A stretch of DNA of 64,000 nt from Variovorax flavidus (GCF_030317145.1 NZ_JASZYE010000002.1:372001-436000); one strand, 5' to 3'. Positions 34,598-45,178 are shown, counted from the stretch's first letter. Translations and numbers: made by a program. The notes: generated by a model not told the origin, from the sequence alone.

Positions 34598-35077
34598 ATG
34601 AAGATTCAAAAAGACTCCGTCGTCACGCTGCGCTACAAGGTCGCAGACGCCACCACCCAGAAGCTGATCGAAGAGAGCCGCGACCCCATGGTCTACCTGC
34701 ATGGCGGCTACGACAACACCTTCCCCAAGATCGAGGCGGCGCTCGATGGCAAGGAAACCGGCTTCCAGACCACGTTGAACCTGCAGCCCGAGGACGCCTT
34801 CGGCCCGCGCGACGAATCGCTGGTCCGCACCATCCCGAAGAGCGACTTCCCGCCCGGCGTGAAAGTGGGCGGCCAACTCGAAGGCCGCAACGACCAGGGC
34901 GAGCCGCAGGTCTTCAACGTCATGAAGATCAAGGGGCCGCAGGTGATCCTGGACGGCAACCATCCGCTCGCGGGCAAGGCGCTGAAGTTCAGCGTGACCG
35001 TGACCGGCGTGCGTGCCGCGACCGAGGAAGAAATCGCCCATCGCCACGTGCATGGCGAGCACGGGCACCATCACTGA
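34598..35077 (+). CDS. slyD: FKBP-type peptidyl-prolyl isomerase, SlyD-like
   Basis: A 159-residue SlyD homologue, a cytoplasmic prolyl isomerase/chaperone: MKIQKDSVVTLRYKVADAT, MVYLHGGYDNTFPKIEAALD, the insert-in-flap domain (LNLQPEDAFGPRDESLVRTI) and GNHPLAGKALKFSVTVTGV. The tail is His-rich (HRHVHGEHGHHH), shorter than in E. coli SlyD but still suited to Ni/Co binding. An ATG five codons upstream (34583) is an alternative start; neither has a clear ribosome site. Confidence 0.9.
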   Translation: MKIQKDSVVTLRYKVADATTQKLIEESRDPMVYLHGGYDNTFPKIEAALDGKETGFQTTLNLQPEDAFGPRDESLVRTIPKSDFPPGVKVGGQLEGRNDQGEPQVFNVMKIKGPQVILDGNHPLAGKALKFSVTVTGVRAATEEEIAHRHVHGEHGHHH

Positions 35078-35086
35078 GTCGGAGAA

Positions 35087-35341
35087 TCACTGCGTCAGTT
35101 CGGCGGTGCGCAGCTCTTCCGCCAGCACCACTGCGCGGCCGAACTCCGTGCGCAAGGCCTGCTCGACCAATGCAAGCCTCGCGAAGCTTTGCAGGTCGTC
35201 GTCGGAGGGGCCTGGCCCCAGTCGCTGCAATTGATCCCGGAACGCCAGCACGATCCGGTCGTGCGCCTGCTCGCGCGACCGCCTCGCGGTTGCGGCGGCA
35301 AGCTCCAGGGCGCGCACTTCCGCGTCGAATGCAAGATTCAT
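35087..35341 (-). CDS. Small helical protein of unknown function
   Basis: An 84-residue, mostly helical protein beginning MNLAFDAEVRALELAAATAR and ending VVLAEELRTAELTQ. Charged residues alternate with Ala/Leu, suggesting a coiled coil. No signal peptide or known domain. It is convergent with slyD (9 bp between stops). The 246 bp upstream of it, as far as the pirin gene, hold no other gene that I can support. Confidence 0.55.
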   Translation of the reverse strand: MNLAFDAEVRALELAAATARRSREQAHDRIVLAFRDQLQRLGPGPSDDDLQSFARLALVEQALRTEFGRAVVLAEELRTAELTQ

Positions 35342-35587
35342 CGTTCTCTGGGATTCAGTGGACACGGCGGCGATTGTCTGGAGCGGCGCCGAGCGCGCCT
35401 TGTAGGCGAATACGCCGCGTCGCAGGCAGTCATGCCCTTCAGGACGGAATCCCCGGAGGCGTGCACTGTTGCGTGCACAAGACGACTGCGTTCCACGGGC
35501 GGCCCTTTCGTGGCGCGCCGCCGGCCCCATATTGAATAGACGCGCCCCGTCGTATCCAACTGGGCAACTCACAGGAAAAGCCCCGCC

Positions 35588-36637
35588 ATGACCAACGCCA
35601 GCCCCATCATCCAGATCAAAGCCCTCGGCTTCCCGTGGGAGACGATCGATCCGTTTCTGTTCTGCGCCTATCACGACGACGCCTACCCGCGCGCCAACGC
35701 CCAGATGGGGCCGGACGCCTCGCTGGCAAGCCGCGACCTGGGCCAGGATTTCAGCCGCAAGGACGGCTGGAGCATGTATCACGGCACCACCGTGCCGGGC
35801 TTTCCGGGGCATCCGCACCGCGGCTTCGAGACGGTGACCATCGTGCGCAAGGGCTTGATCGACCATTCCGACTCGCTGGGCGCGGCGGCGCGCTTCGGCG
35901 GCGGCGACGTGCAGTGGCTCACGGCCGGCAAGGGCATCGTGCATTCGGAGATGTTCCCCTTGCTGGACGCGGGCGCGCCCAACCCGTTGGAACTGTTCCA
36001 GGTCTGGCTCAACCTGCCGGCGCGCAGCAAGATGGCCGAGCCGCATTTCACGATGTTCTGGTCGGAGGACATTCCACGCTTCACCGCGACCGATGCCGCA
36101 GGCCGCAAGACGGAGGTCGCGAGCGTCGCGGGCCGGATCGGGCCGGTGGACGGCGCGCCGGGCGAAGGCGGACCGCTGGCGCCGCCGCCGGATTCGTGGG
36201 CCTCGCAGCCGGATGCCGACCTCGCGATCTGGACGCTCCGGATGGAACCCGGCGCCCGCTGGACCCTGCCGGCCGCGACGGGCGAGGGCACGCGCCGCAG
36301 CCTCTATTTCTTCAAGGGCCGCACGGTGTGCATCGCGGGCCAGGTGGTGGACGGCCATGCGGCGATCGAGCTGCGTGCCGGCGCCGCCGTGGAACTGATC
36401 AACGGCGACGAGGTGAGCGAGTTCCTCGTGCTTCAAGGCCGCCCGATCGGTGAGCCGGTGGCGCAGTACGGCCCCTTCGTGATGAACACGCAGGCCGAGA
36501 TCGCCCAGACCATGGCCGACTACCGCCGCACCCAGTTCGGCGGCTGGCCGTGGCCTGACATGGCGCCGGTGCATGGGCGCGACCCTGCGCGCTTTGCGCG
36601 GCATCCGGGCGGGCGCGAGGAGCGGCCCGAGAAATAG
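35588..36637 (+). CDS. Pirin family protein
   Basis: A 349-residue bicupin pirin. The N-terminal metal site is complete: His75 and His77 (PGFPGHPHRGFETVT), His119 and Glu121 (GKGIVHSEMF). These match the iron ligands of human pirin and E. coli YhhW, several of which show quercetinase activity. The protein is longer than the usual ~290 aa through an insert around 200-215 and a C-terminal extension (DMAPVHGRDPARFARHPGG). AGGAAAA precedes the ATG. It is convergent with the LysR gene at 36649. Confidence 0.92.
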   Translation: MTNASPIIQIKALGFPWETIDPFLFCAYHDDAYPRANAQMGPDASLASRDLGQDFSRKDGWSMYHGTTVPGFPGHPHRGFETVTIVRKGLIDHSDSLGAAARFGGGDVQWLTAGKGIVHSEMFPLLDAGAPNPLELFQVWLNLPARSKMAEPHFTMFWSEDIPRFTATDAAGRKTEVASVAGRIGPVDGAPGEGGPLAPPPDSWASQPDADLAIWTLRMEPGARWTLPAATGEGTRRSLYFFKGRTVCIAGQVVDGHAAIELRAGAAVELINGDEVSEFLVLQGRPIGEPVAQYGPFVMNTQAEIAQTMADYRRTQFGGWPWPDMAPVHGRDPARFARHPGGREERPEK

Positions 36638-36648
36638 CGCCCGGCCGC

Positions 36649-37548
36649 TCAGCGCTCGCGGCGCTGCGCCGCCATCTCGCGGATCAGGTTCCACACGCGC
36701 TGCGCCAGCGGCGACGGCGCACGGTTGCGCCGGTGCACGAGCATGATCGTCCGCTGCACCTTGGGCAGCAGCGGCCGCACGACCAGCGCCTGCAGGCCAG
36801 CGGGCGGCATCGCGAGCGCGGGCATGACGCTGATCCCGATGCCCTGCTCGACCATGCGGAACACCGTCGCCGGATGGCCGACCTGCTGCCGCACCTCGCA
36901 GTGCGCGCCGTGCTCAGCGAGTGCTTCGTCGATCAGCCGCCGGCTGCCGGAGGCATGGTCGAGCAGCACCAGCGGCTCGCCGTCGAGCGCCGACCAGGCC
37001 ACCGTCCGCTTGCCTGCCAGGCGATGGTCCGGCGGCATCACGAGGCAGAAGGGATCGTCGAGGATCGCTTCGCCCTGCAGGTCATCGGTGGCGGGCGGCT
37101 CGACCAGCACGCCGAAATCGACCTCGCCGGCGCGCACGCTGTCGAGCGCGGTCTGCTGCATGCGGTCGAGCAGCAGGAAGTCGATGTCCGGATCGCGCCG
37201 CGCGCACTCGGCAATGCAGGCCGGGATGAGGTTGGCCGAGAGCGTCGGGCTGCTGGCCACGCGGACCTTGCCGCGCCGCGCGCCCGCCATGCCGTGGACT
37301 TCGGCGAGCGTCTGGTCGAGATCGTCGAGCACCCGGTCGAGGCGCATGGCGAGCGACTGGCCCGCATCGGTGAGCACCACTTCGCGCGTCGTGCGATCCA
37401 GCAGCTTCAGCCCCAGCTGCGATTCGAGCTCGACGATGGAACGGCTGACCGCGGGCTGGGTCAGGCCGATCTGGTCGCCCGCCCGGCTGAAATTGCGGGT
37501 CTCGGCGACGGCCTGGAAAACACGAAGCTGGCGCAGGGTGACGTTCAT
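36649..37548 (-). CDS. LysR family transcriptional regulator
   Basis: A 299-residue LysR protein. HTH: MNVTLRQLRVFQAVAETRNF then RAGDQIGLTQPAVSRSIVEL. The effector domain spans about 90-295. It is divergent from the BASS-type transporter gene across 70 bp that includes an AT-rich stretch (37558-37580), so the transporter is the probable target. Confidence 0.92.
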   Translation of the reverse strand: MNVTLRQLRVFQAVAETRNFSRAGDQIGLTQPAVSRSIVELESQLGLKLLDRTTREVVLTDAGQSLAMRLDRVLDDLDQTLAEVHGMAGARRGKVRVASSPTLSANLIPACIAECARRDPDIDFLLLDRMQQTALDSVRAGEVDFGVLVEPPATDDLQGEAILDDPFCLVMPPDHRLAGKRTVAWSALDGEPLVLLDHASGSRRLIDEALAEHGAHCEVRQQVGHPATVFRMVEQGIGISVMPALAMPPAGLQALVVRPLLPKVQRTIMLVHRRNRAPSPLAQRVWNLIREMAAQRRER

Positions 37549-37618
37549 GCGCCCGAATCATAAAACTATCAGATAAATCCATTTCTCTTTTGAATCGGGG
37601 CGCGGTCCAATCGCATCC

Positions 37619-38608
37619 ATGTCTCGCTCACGCTATCTCCCCGACAACTTCACGCTGTCACTGGTCGTCGTCGTCGCTCTCGCCAGCCTGTGGCCGGCCA
37701 GCGGCGGCACCGCGCATTTCTTCGAACAGCTCACGATGGTCGCGATCGGCGTGCTCTTCTTTCTGCACGGCGCCAAGCTCTCGCGCGAGGCGATCCTCGG
37801 CGGCATCACGCACTGGCGGCTGCACCTGCTGGTGTTCGCCAGCACCTTCGTGCTGTTCCCGCTCCTCGGCCTGCTGCTCAAGCCGGTGCTGACGCCGCTG
37901 GTTACGCCCGAGCTGTACACCGGCGTGCTCTTCCTGTGCGTGTTGCCGGCAACGGTGCAATCGGCCATCGCCTTCACCTCGATCGCGCGCGGCAACATCC
38001 CCGCCGCGGTGTGCAGCGCATCGGCCTCCACGCTGCTCGGTGTCTTCGTGACGCCGCTGCTGGTCAGCCTGCTGGTCGTGAAGCATGGCGACGCGGGCGC
38101 ATCGCTCGGCGCGATCGGCCGCATCCTGCTGCAACTGATGGCGCCTTTCGTGGCCGGCCACCTGCTCCGGCCCTGGATCGGCGCATGGGTCAAGCGCCGC
38201 GCGTCGGTGCTCACGCTGGTCGATCGCGGCTCGATCCTGCTGGTGGTCTACACCGCCTTCAGCGCCGCCGTCATCGAGGGCCTCTGGAAGGAAATCCCGC
38301 CCTCCGCGCTGGCCGGCCTGCTGGCCGTGTGCGCGATCCTGCTCGCCCTGATGCTGGTCGTCACCACCTGGGCCGGCCGCAGCCTCGGCTTCGACAAGGC
38401 CGACGGCATCACGATCGTGTTCTGCGGCTCCAAGAAAAGCCTGGCGAGCGGCATCCCCATGGCCAAGGTCCTCTTCGCCTCGCACGCAGTCGGCGCGATC
38501 GTGATGCCCTTGATGCTGTTTCACCAAATGCAACTGATGGTCTGCGCCGTGCTGGCACAACGCTACGCCCTCCGCCAGGCAAAGACCGAGGCCTCAAGCC
38601 CCGCCTGA
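37619..38608 (+). CDS. Bile acid:sodium symporter-type (BASS/YfeH-like) transporter
   Basis: A 329-residue inner-membrane protein with nine or ten hydrophobic segments: FTLSLVVVVALASLWPASGG, TMVAIGVLFFLHGAKLSREA, LFLCVLPATVQSAIAFTSIA then RGNIPAAVCSASASTLLGVF, and TIVFCGSKKSLASGIPMAKV. These are hallmarks of the SBF-like family represented by YfeH, which moves organic acids with Na+. The two crossover motifs (VLPATVQSAIAFTS and GSKKSLASG) are intact. Probably regulated by the divergent LysR. Confidence 0.88.
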   Translation: MSRSRYLPDNFTLSLVVVVALASLWPASGGTAHFFEQLTMVAIGVLFFLHGAKLSREAILGGITHWRLHLLVFASTFVLFPLLGLLLKPVLTPLVTPELYTGVLFLCVLPATVQSAIAFTSIARGNIPAAVCSASASTLLGVFVTPLLVSLLVVKHGDAGASLGAIGRILLQLMAPFVAGHLLRPWIGAWVKRRASVLTLVDRGSILLVVYTAFSAAVIEGLWKEIPPSALAGLLAVCAILLALMLVVTTWAGRSLGFDKADGITIVFCGSKKSLASGIPMAKVLFASHAVGAIVMPLMLFHQMQLMVCAVLAQRYALRQAKTEASSPA

Positions 38609-38687
38609 TTCGCGAAACACCGCGGAACCGGCTCCGCCGGGCCGCCGGTGTTGCCCCCGGCAGGGGGTAGGCGGCCACACGAAGTGG

Positions 38688-38730
38688 GCAAGCCTGGGGG
38701 CGAGTTCAGTACCGCAAGCCTGGGGGCGAG
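38688..38730. repeat. Exact 17-bp direct repeat at period 26
   Basis: GCAAGCCTGGGGGCGAG occurs at 38688-38704 and 38714-38730, directly ahead of the 3' end of the aldo-keto reductase gene. The preceding bases (38650-38690) include a G/C hairpin of the CCCCCGGCAGGGGG type. I have the impression that similar blocks recur between genes in related genomes, so this may be one copy of a dispersed intergenic repeat family. Confidence 0.7.
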
Positions 38731-38732
38731 CT

Positions 38733-39734
38733 TTATCTCGTTGCGTCACCCTTGCGGTATTCGGCGGTCAGGTCGTCGAGTTTTTGCTTCAGGCTCGCAT
38801 CCAGCTTGTATTCGGCGGCAGCCAGTGTTGCATCCAGTTGCTCGGGCCGGCTGGCGCCGAGCAGCGGAGCGGTAATCAGCGGGTTCGCCATCACCCATGC
38901 AACGGCCAGCGTCGCCAACGGCACACCCGCCTCGTCGGCCAGCTTGTGCAGCTGCGTCACCGTGCCGAAGCTGCGCTCGTTCCAGTAGCGGTCCTGGTAC
39001 ATCGTGCCGGCCGTGCCGAGGGTGAAGCGCGTGTTGTCTTCCGGCTTCGCGCCAGTCTTGTACTTGCCGGTCAGCAGCCCGCCCGCGAGCGGGTTGTACG
39101 GAATCACGCCCAGGCCCTCCTCACCCGCCAGCGGCAGCAGCTCGCGCTCGATCTCGCGGAACAGCAGGCTGTAGCGCGGCTGCACCGACACCAGCCGCGT
39201 GAGCTTGTGCAGCTCGGACTTTCCGATGGCGCGCGCCAGCCGGTAGGCGAGAAAGTTCGACACGCCGATGTAGCGCGCCCGGCCGGAGCGGACGATCACG
39301 TCCAGCGCCTCGAGGCTCTCGTCCAGCGGGGTCTCACGGTCGTCCTGGTGCAGCTGGTAGAGGTCGACGTGATCGGTCTGCAGCCGCTTGAGCGACGCGT
39401 CGATGGCGTCCAGCAGATGCTTGCGCGACGCGCCCTGGTCCCAGGTGTTCGGGCCGACCTTGCCCACCGCCTTGGTCGCGACGATGTAGCGGCTGCGGCC
39501 CTTGGCGCGCAGCCAGCGGCCGATGATCTCCTCGGTGCGGCCGGTGGTCTCGACCGTGCCGCCGAGCGGGTACACGTCGGCCGTGTCAAGGAAGTTGATG
39601 CCGCCGTCGGTCGCCCTGTCGAGGATGCTGTGCGACACCGCTTCGTCGGTCTGCAGGCCGAAGGTCATGGTGCCGAGCGCGAGGCGCGACACGGTGAGGC
39701 CGGTGCGGCCGAGGCGGGTGGTGGGAATACTCAT
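38733..39734 (-). CDS. Aldo/keto reductase
   Basis: A 333-residue NADPH-dependent aldo-keto reductase. The catalytic tetrad is visible: Asp50 and Tyr55 (NFLDTADVYPLGG), Lys88 (VATKAVGK) and His129 (LYQLHQDD). VSVQPRYSLLFREIERELLP and GVIPYNPLAGGLLTGKY are typical of the YajO/YhdN-like subgroups. The start is MSIPTTRLGRTGLTVSR. It is divergent from the HxlR regulator at 39880 across 145 bp. Confidence 0.92.
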   Translation of the reverse strand: MSIPTTRLGRTGLTVSRLALGTMTFGLQTDEAVSHSILDRATDGGINFLDTADVYPLGGTVETTGRTEEIIGRWLRAKGRSRYIVATKAVGKVGPNTWDQGASRKHLLDAIDASLKRLQTDHVDLYQLHQDDRETPLDESLEALDVIVRSGRARYIGVSNFLAYRLARAIGKSELHKLTRLVSVQPRYSLLFREIERELLPLAGEEGLGVIPYNPLAGGLLTGKYKTGAKPEDNTRFTLGTAGTMYQDRYWNERSFGTVTQLHKLADEAGVPLATLAVAWVMANPLITAPLLGASRPEQLDATLAAAEYKLDASLKQKLDDLTAEYRKGDATR

Positions 39735-39879
39735 GGGAAGACTCCGATCGCTGCTGCTGGGCGGAGGGGCATCATAGTCAGCGCCGCGATGTCCGGCATG
39801 GCGTGTGGGGTACGGTTGCTCTTGCACCGCGGAAGCGCGACCATCACGCGCACCTGCTTCCTGGCAACGATTGACCCCG

Positions 39880-40260
39880 ATGAAGACGGCCGAGGCCCCA
39901 ACGGTCGATGTGTTCAGCGCCACGTCCCCATCGCGCGCGGCGCTGGAGCTTGTCGCCAACAAATGGGCGATGCTGCTCATGCCGGCGCTGCGCGACGGCC
40001 CCATGCGCAACAACGAACTGCTGCGCCGCGTCGGCGGCATCTCGCAGAAGATGCTCACGCAGACGCTGCGCGAACTGGAGCGCAACGGGCTGGTGCTGCG
40101 CACGGACCATCACAGCGTGCCGCCGCATGTGGAATACGCGCTGAGCGATGTCGGCCGGCCGCTGGGCGAGGCTTTCGTCGCGGTGGGGCGCTGGGCCGAG
40201 GCACATCACCGGGATCTGGCGGATGCGCGAAGGGCGTTCGATGGACAGGAGCGGGGCTAG
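39880..40260 (+). CDS. HxlR family winged-helix transcriptional regulator
   Basis: A 126-residue HxlR protein: LELVANKWAMLLMPALRDGP, RNNELLRRVGGISQKMLTQT, LRELERNGLVLRTDH and VEYALSDVGRPLGEAF. HxlR proteins usually respond to reactive aldehydes or quinones, which fits the divergent aldo-keto reductase as target. The N-terminal Cys common in redox-sensing members is absent. Its TAG stop overlaps that of the convergent AsnC-type gene. Confidence 0.9.
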   Translation: MKTAEAPTVDVFSATSPSRAALELVANKWAMLLMPALRDGPMRNNELLRRVGGISQKMLTQTLRELERNGLVLRTDHHSVPPHVEYALSDVGRPLGEAFVAVGRWAEAHHRDLADARRAFDGQERG

Positions 40261-40682
40261 CGGTACGTCGCCAGATGAATGCTCGTCTCCGTATTGCGAA
40301 TGCCCTTCAGCAACCGGATGCGCTCCAGCACGTGCGACAGCTCCGTCATCGAACGAGCGCGCAGTTCGGCCAGCAGGTCCCAGCGGCCGTTGGTGTCGAA
40401 CAGCGCGGCCACGCCGGGTTCGCCCAGGAGGCTGGCGATGACCAGCCGGGTCTGGTTGCCTTCGACCTGGATCGCCATCCAGGCGCGGATTTCGTCCGAG
40501 CGCTCCTCGGGCCGAAGCTGCACCGCGTAGCCGACGATGACGCCGCCGTCCTCCAGCTTGCGCAGGCGGTTCGTCACCGTGCCGCGCGAGACGCCGAGCT
40601 TCTGGGCCAGCGTCGCGGCGGGCAGGCGCGCGTCTTGCCGCAGCATGGAGATCAGTTGATGGTCGAGTTCGTCGAGGTCCAT
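40257..40682 (-). CDS. Lrp/AsnC family transcriptional regulator
   Basis: A 141-residue Lrp/AsnC protein. HTH: MDLDELDHQLISMLRQDARL then LAQKLGVSRGTVTNRLRKLE. The C-terminal RAM ligand domain (about 65-141) has MAIQVEGNQTRLVIASLLGE and GRWDLLAELRARSMTEL. It lies 37 bp after lhr on the same strand. Its stop codon shares the four-base CTAG with the stop of HxlR on the opposite strand. Confidence 0.92.
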   Translation of the reverse strand: MDLDELDHQLISMLRQDARLPAATLAQKLGVSRGTVTNRLRKLEDGGVIVGYAVQLRPEERSDEIRAWMAIQVEGNQTRLVIASLLGEPGVAALFDTNGRWDLLAELRARSMTELSHVLERIRLLKGIRNTETSIHLATYR

Positions 40683-40719
40683 GCCGACACTGTCGGTCAG
40701 TCCCGGCGTTTTGCCAATC

Positions 40720-43700
40720 TCAGCCGCTGGTGGCGGCCAGGTCCACGTAGCGCAGCGACGGTTCGGAGGACAGCGCGCGGGTGACGGCCTTCGTCTCCTC
40801 CGGGCTGAGCGGCACGAGCGTCTCGACCTGCCCGGCGACGCTGGTCGCCAGCGGAATGCCGTCGCGATAGACCACGCGCGAGCCCGCGACGCGGGCGACC
40901 TTCGGCCCCGGCACGACGGTGCCGAGGAGGTTGGCCGGATCGGTGGCGGCGAGGCAGACGAGGCTCTCGTCCGGCGCCTGGCGCCGCACCTGCCGCATGA
41001 GTCCGATGGCTTCGGGCAGCGCGAACTGCTCGCCCGCCACGCCGGCGATGAACCGGCCACCGCGGATTTCTCCGCGCGCTTCGAGACGGCGATAGGCGCG
41101 CACGAGGTCGCGCCACGGGGGCAGCCACGTCGGCTCGCGCTCCAGGATGCGCCAGCACACCACGCCGTAGCGGCGCAGCAGGATGCGCGCGACCTGCTCG
41201 ATGGCGTCCGGGGAAATGGCGGGCACCGGACCCGCGGCGGCAGGCGGGCGCTGGCGAACCAGCGACCACCGGCCGGCGTCCTCGATGCCGAAGAGTGCGG
41301 TGCGGCGGCGTCGACGTGCGTGCGCCGACGAACGCTTGGATGGCGGAATCAGCAACGCACGCAGCCCTGCGTAGCTGTCGCAATGCGCGCGGCCGCGCAC
41401 GACGAGTTCGCTCAAAGCATCTTCGAGTTCGGTGCCCAGCAGGTGCGTGCCTTGGACGATCTCGTCGAAGAAGGAAGCGCCGTGCTCTGCGAGATAGGTG
41501 GCAACGCGCTGTGCCCGCGAGCCCAACCCCGTGTCGTCTGCGGGCGGGGGCACGAGACTGGTCCAAAGGGAGGCGGTGCGCCGCGGCAGAAGCAGCACCG
41601 GCGTCGTGCGCAGCGACGTGCCGCCACCGCCCGCACGCGCATCGCTGGCAGCGGGGCGCAGGCGCGTCCACAAGGTGCGGCCGGCCGTGCACAGGTCGTC
41701 GAGCCACGCCGGCGCATAGTCCTTCACGCGCGCCGGCAGCAGTTCGGCCTCCCAGGTGCCCGCCGGCGCCTCGTAGCCTTCGAGCTGCGTGAGGATGCCG
41801 GCGAGGGCGTCCGGACCGCTGACCCGGCCCGCGCTGCCGACGCGCTGCCACTCGAACAGGAAGCGCACGAAGTCGCGCGGCTCGACGGGCTCGATCTCGC
41901 GGCGCAGCCGCTTGAGCGTGTAGCGATGGATGCGGGCGAGCAGATGGCGCTCACACCATTCGGCGGAATCGGCGCCGGGCGTGAAGCGGCCCTGCAGCAC
42001 GTAGCCTTCGGTCTGCAATGCCGACAAGGCGGCGTCGATGTCGGAACGCGGCAGGCGCAGCTGCGCCGCGAGGGCGTCTGCCGACATCGGGCCCATCCCG
42101 GTCAAGCGCGAACGCAACAGTTCGCGCAGCGTGTCTTCGGCGCTGCCTTGCGCCTGCGCGTATTCCGCGGGCGCCTCGATGACAGGCTGCATCGCCGCGC
42201 GCGGGTAGAGCGCGAGGATGGGCGTCAGGCGTTCGGCCGCCACCCACAGCCCCGCGCCGCGCGCGTCGTCCGTCGCAGGCACCAGCCGCGTCGCGCGCCC
42301 GGCCTGCGCGAGCGCCTCGAGCCACGGCAACCATTCCGCGTTGCCAGCAGCCTCCGCGTCCGTCACGACACCGAGTCCGCTCAGCGCCTCGTGCATCTCG
42401 TCGGCGTTGCGCGCACGGGGCCATGCCTCCTGCCGCACGCTCTCGATCGCATCGGCGTCGAGCTGGCCGAGATCGTCTGCGCTCTCCGGATCGATGTAGC
42501 GCCGGTTCTGCACGGCCTGGGTGCGTCGCTCTTCGAGCGGCGCATCGTCGAGGAAGGCATAGGGCCGGGCATTGAGCGCTTCCGCCGCGAGCGGCGACGG
42601 CGCGGGCAGATCGCGCGCCACCACTTCGACTTCGCCGGATTCCATCCGGCGCAGCAGCCGCAGCCAGCCTTCTGCATCCATCGCGTCATAGAGGCAGTCA
42701 CGCAGCGTCTGCGCCACCAGCGGATGCTCCGGAATCTCGCGCTCGCCGGCGAGGTTCTCCGCACAGGCGACCTGGTCCGGAAAGACGCTGGCGAGCAAGT
42801 CCTCCGACTTCATGCGCTGCAACTGCGGCGCCACCTTGCGCCCGCCGACGAAGCGCGGCAATGCCAGCGCGGTGGTCGCGTTCCAGCGCCAGCGCGCGCC
42901 GAAGAGCGGCGCATCGAGCAGCGCCTGCACCAGCACGTCGAGCGCGGTCGCCGAGTGAAGGTAGCGCGCCACTTCGTCCAGCGGAAAGCTGTGGCTCGTC
43001 GAGAGCGACAGCACGATCGCGTCCTCGGTCGCCGCAGCCTGCAGCTCGAAATTGAACTTGCGGCAGAAGCGCTTGCGCAGTGCCAGTCCCCACGCGCGGT
43101 TGAGGCGGCTGCCGTAGGGCGAATGGATCACCAGCTGCATGCCGCCCGATTCGTCGAAGAAGCGCTCCATCACGATGCGCCGCTGGGTGGGCAGCGCACC
43201 GAGTGCCCTCATGGCGCGGGCGAGATGATCGGCGATCTGGCGCGCGGCCTCGGTGTCCATGCCGATGTCGCGGGCCAGCCAGTCCACCGTCGCCTGCAAG
43301 CCCCGGGCGGCCAGGCTTTCGGCGATCTCATCGCGAAGTCGCGAGACACCCAGGGAGAGTTCATCCGTGCGGCCCGGCGCCTCGCCCAGCCAGAACGGAA
43401 TGTTGGGCGCGGCGCCGTGCGCATCTTCCACGCGCACGCGGCCGGGCTCGATGCGCAGGATGCGATAGCTGGTGTTGCCCAGCTGGAAGACGTCGCCCGC
43501 CAGGCTCTCGACCGCGAAGTCCTCGTTGACCGTGCCGATCTTGTGCGCCTGCGGTTCGAGCATCACCGTGTAGTCGCCGGTCTCGGGGATGGTGCCGCCG
43601 GAAGTCAGCGCGGTCAGGCGCGCGCCCTTGCGCTCGCGCAGGCGGTGATGCACGGCATCGCGGTGCACATAGCTCGCGCGCTGACCCAGCCGCGTCGTGA

Positions 43701-45081
43701 ACCCTTCGGCGAGCATGCGCACGACGGATGCGAAGGTCTCGCGCGTCAGGCCGGCATAGGGCCATGCACGCCGCACGAGCGCGAAGAGCGCCTCCTCGTC
43801 CCATTCGCGCGAGGCGGTCTCGGCGACGATCTGCTGCGCGAGCACATCGAGCGGCGCGGGCAGCACGTGCAGCGCATCGAGTTCGCCGCGGCGCACGCAG
43901 TCCAGCAGGGCCGCGCACTCGACCAGTTCGTCGCAAGACTGCGGAAACAGGCGCGCCTTCGGCACACCGCCCACGGCATGGCCCGAGCGGCCCGCGCGCT
44001 GCAGGAAGGTGGCGATGGACCGCGGCGAACCCAGCTGGCACACCAGGTCCACATCGCCGATGTCCAGCCCCAGTTCCAGCGAGGCCGTGGCCACCAGCAC
44101 CTTCAGGTCGCCGCGCTTCAGGCGCTGCTCGGCATCGAGACGCGTCTCCTTCGCGAGGCTGCCATGGTGGGCAGCGACGACCTCCTTGCCGAGGATCTCG
44201 CCAAGGTGGCGCGCGGCGCGTTCCGCCATGCGCCGCGTGTTGACGAAGACCAGCGTCGTGCGATGCGCGTGCACCAGCCCCGCGACGCGCGCATAGACCT
44301 GCTCCCACTGCTCGTTCGACATGACGACGGCGAGCGGCGTGGGCGGCAATTCCAGGGCCAGGTCGCGTTGCTTGGCGTAGCCGATATCGACGATCTCGCA
44401 ATCGGCCACGCCATCCGCCACCGCGCCGGCACCGACGAGGAAGCGCGCGATCTCGTCGATCGGCTTCTGCGTGGCCGACACGCCGATGCGGGTCAGCGGC
44501 TTCGCGCACAGCGATTGCAGCCGTTCGAGCGACAGCGCCAGATGGCTGCCGCGCTTGGTGGCGACGACCGCGTGGATCTCGTCGACGATGACCGTGCGCA
44601 CGGTCGAGAGCATCCGGCGCCCCGACTCGGAGCCGAGCAGCACATAGAGCGACTCGGGCGTGCTGACCAGGATGTGCGGCGGCTGCCGCAGGCTTTGCTG
44701 CCGCTCCCTGGCCGGCGTGTCGCCGGTGCGCACGGCCGTGCGGATGTCGACGTCCGGCAGCTTGAGCCTGGCGAGTTCGCGACGGATGCCGGCGAGCGGC
44801 GCCTTGAGGTTGAGGCCGATGTCGTTGGAGAGCGCCTTCAGCGGCGAGATGTAGAGGACCGAGGTCTCGTCGGGCAGGCCGCCCGGCTCCAGCCCTTGGC
44901 GCACCAGGCTGTCGAGCGCCGCAAGAAAGGCCGTCAGCGTCTTGCCCGACCCGGTGGGCGCCGCGACCAGCGTGTGGCGCCTCGCGGCGATGACCGGCCA
45001 CGCGGCCGCCTGGGCCTCCGTGGGGCCCGGAAAGGTGGCGTTGAACCAGTTGGCAACGGCGGGGTGGAAGTCTTGAAGCAC
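40720..45081 (-). CDS. lhr: Lhr-family long ATP-dependent helicase (full-length)
   Basis: A 1453-residue SF2 helicase of the Lhr type, a 3'-5' translocase linked to DNA repair. The core (about 1-860) has Walker A APTGSGKT at 41-48, [19 protein letters not shown] at 167-170, VSATQKP and a motif VI block ([13 protein letters not shown]), then winged-helix and Lhr-specific domains. The long C-terminal half (about 870-1453) makes this the full-length bacterial form rather than the ~900-aa Lhr-Core. The partner genes often seen beside lhr (ligase, exonuclease, phosphoesterase) are absent. It stands alone between AsnC and an AcuI-like gene. Confidence 0.92.
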   Translation of the reverse strand: MLQDFHPAVANWFNATFPGPTEAQAAAWPVIAARRHTLVAAPTGSGKTLTAFLAALDSLVRQGLEPGGLPDETSVLYISPLKALSNDIGLNLKAPLAGIRRELARLKLPDVDIRTAVRTGDTPARERQQSLRQPPHILVSTPESLYVLLGSESGRRMLSTVRTVIVDEIHAVVATKRGSHLALSLERLQSLCAKPLTRIGVSATQKPIDEIARFLVGAGAVADGVADCEIVDIGYAKQRDLALELPPTPLAVVMSNEQWEQVYARVAGLVHAHRTTLVFVNTRRMAERAARHLGEILGKEVVAAHHGSLAKETRLDAEQRLKRGDLKVLVATASLELGLDIGDVDLVCQLGSPRSIATFLQRAGRSGHAVGGVPKARLFPQSCDELVECAALLDCVRRGELDALHVLPAPLDVLAQQIVAETASREWDEEALFALVRRAWPYAGLTRETFASVVRMLAEGFTTRLGQRASYVHRDAVHHRLRERKGARLTALTSGGTIPETGDYTVMLEPQAHKIGTVNEDFAVESLAGDVFQLGNTSYRILRIEPGRVRVEDAHGAAPNIPFWLGEAPGRTDELSLGVSRLRDEIAESLAARGLQATVDWLARDIGMDTEAARQIADHLARAMRALGALPTQRRIVMERFFDESGGMQLVIHSPYGSRLNRAWGLALRKRFCRKFNFELQAAATEDAIVLSLSTSHSFPLDEVARYLHSATALDVLVQALLDAPLFGARWRWNATTALALPRFVGGRKVAPQLQRMKSEDLLASVFPDQVACAENLAGEREIPEHPLVAQTLRDCLYDAMDAEGWLRLLRRMESGEVEVVARDLPAPSPLAAEALNARPYAFLDDAPLEERRTQAVQNRRYIDPESADDLGQLDADAIESVRQEAWPRARNADEMHEALSGLGVVTDAEAAGNAEWLPWLEALAQAGRATRLVPATDDARGAGLWVAAERLTPILALYPRAAMQPVIEAPAEYAQAQGSAEDTLRELLRSRLTGMGPMSADALAAQLRLPRSDIDAALSALQTEGYVLQGRFTPGADSAEWCERHLLARIHRYTLKRLRREIEPVEPRDFVRFLFEWQRVGSAGRVSGPDALAGILTQLEGYEAPAGTWEAELLPARVKDYAPAWLDDLCTAGRTLWTRLRPAASDARAGGGGTSLRTTPVLLLPRRTASLWTSLVPPPADDTGLGSRAQRVATYLAEHGASFFDEIVQGTHLLGTELEDALSELVVRGRAHCDSYAGLRALLIPPSKRSSAHARRRRRTALFGIEDAGRWSLVRQRPPAAAGPVPAISPDAIEQVARILLRRYGVVCWRILEREPTWLPPWRDLVRAYRRLEARGEIRGGRFIAGVAGEQFALPEAIGLMRQVRRQAPDESLVCLAATDPANLLGTVVPGPKVARVAGSRVVYRDGIPLATSVAGQVETLVPLSPEETKAVTRALSSEPSLRYVDLAATSG

Positions 45082-45178
45082 GACGTGACGCGGTCTTGCT
45101 GCGCAACGTGGCGCAGGGGAATGAGATCAGGCTGGCCCTGCCGATGTCAAGGCGCGCAGGCGGCCGCGATGTATCCGT

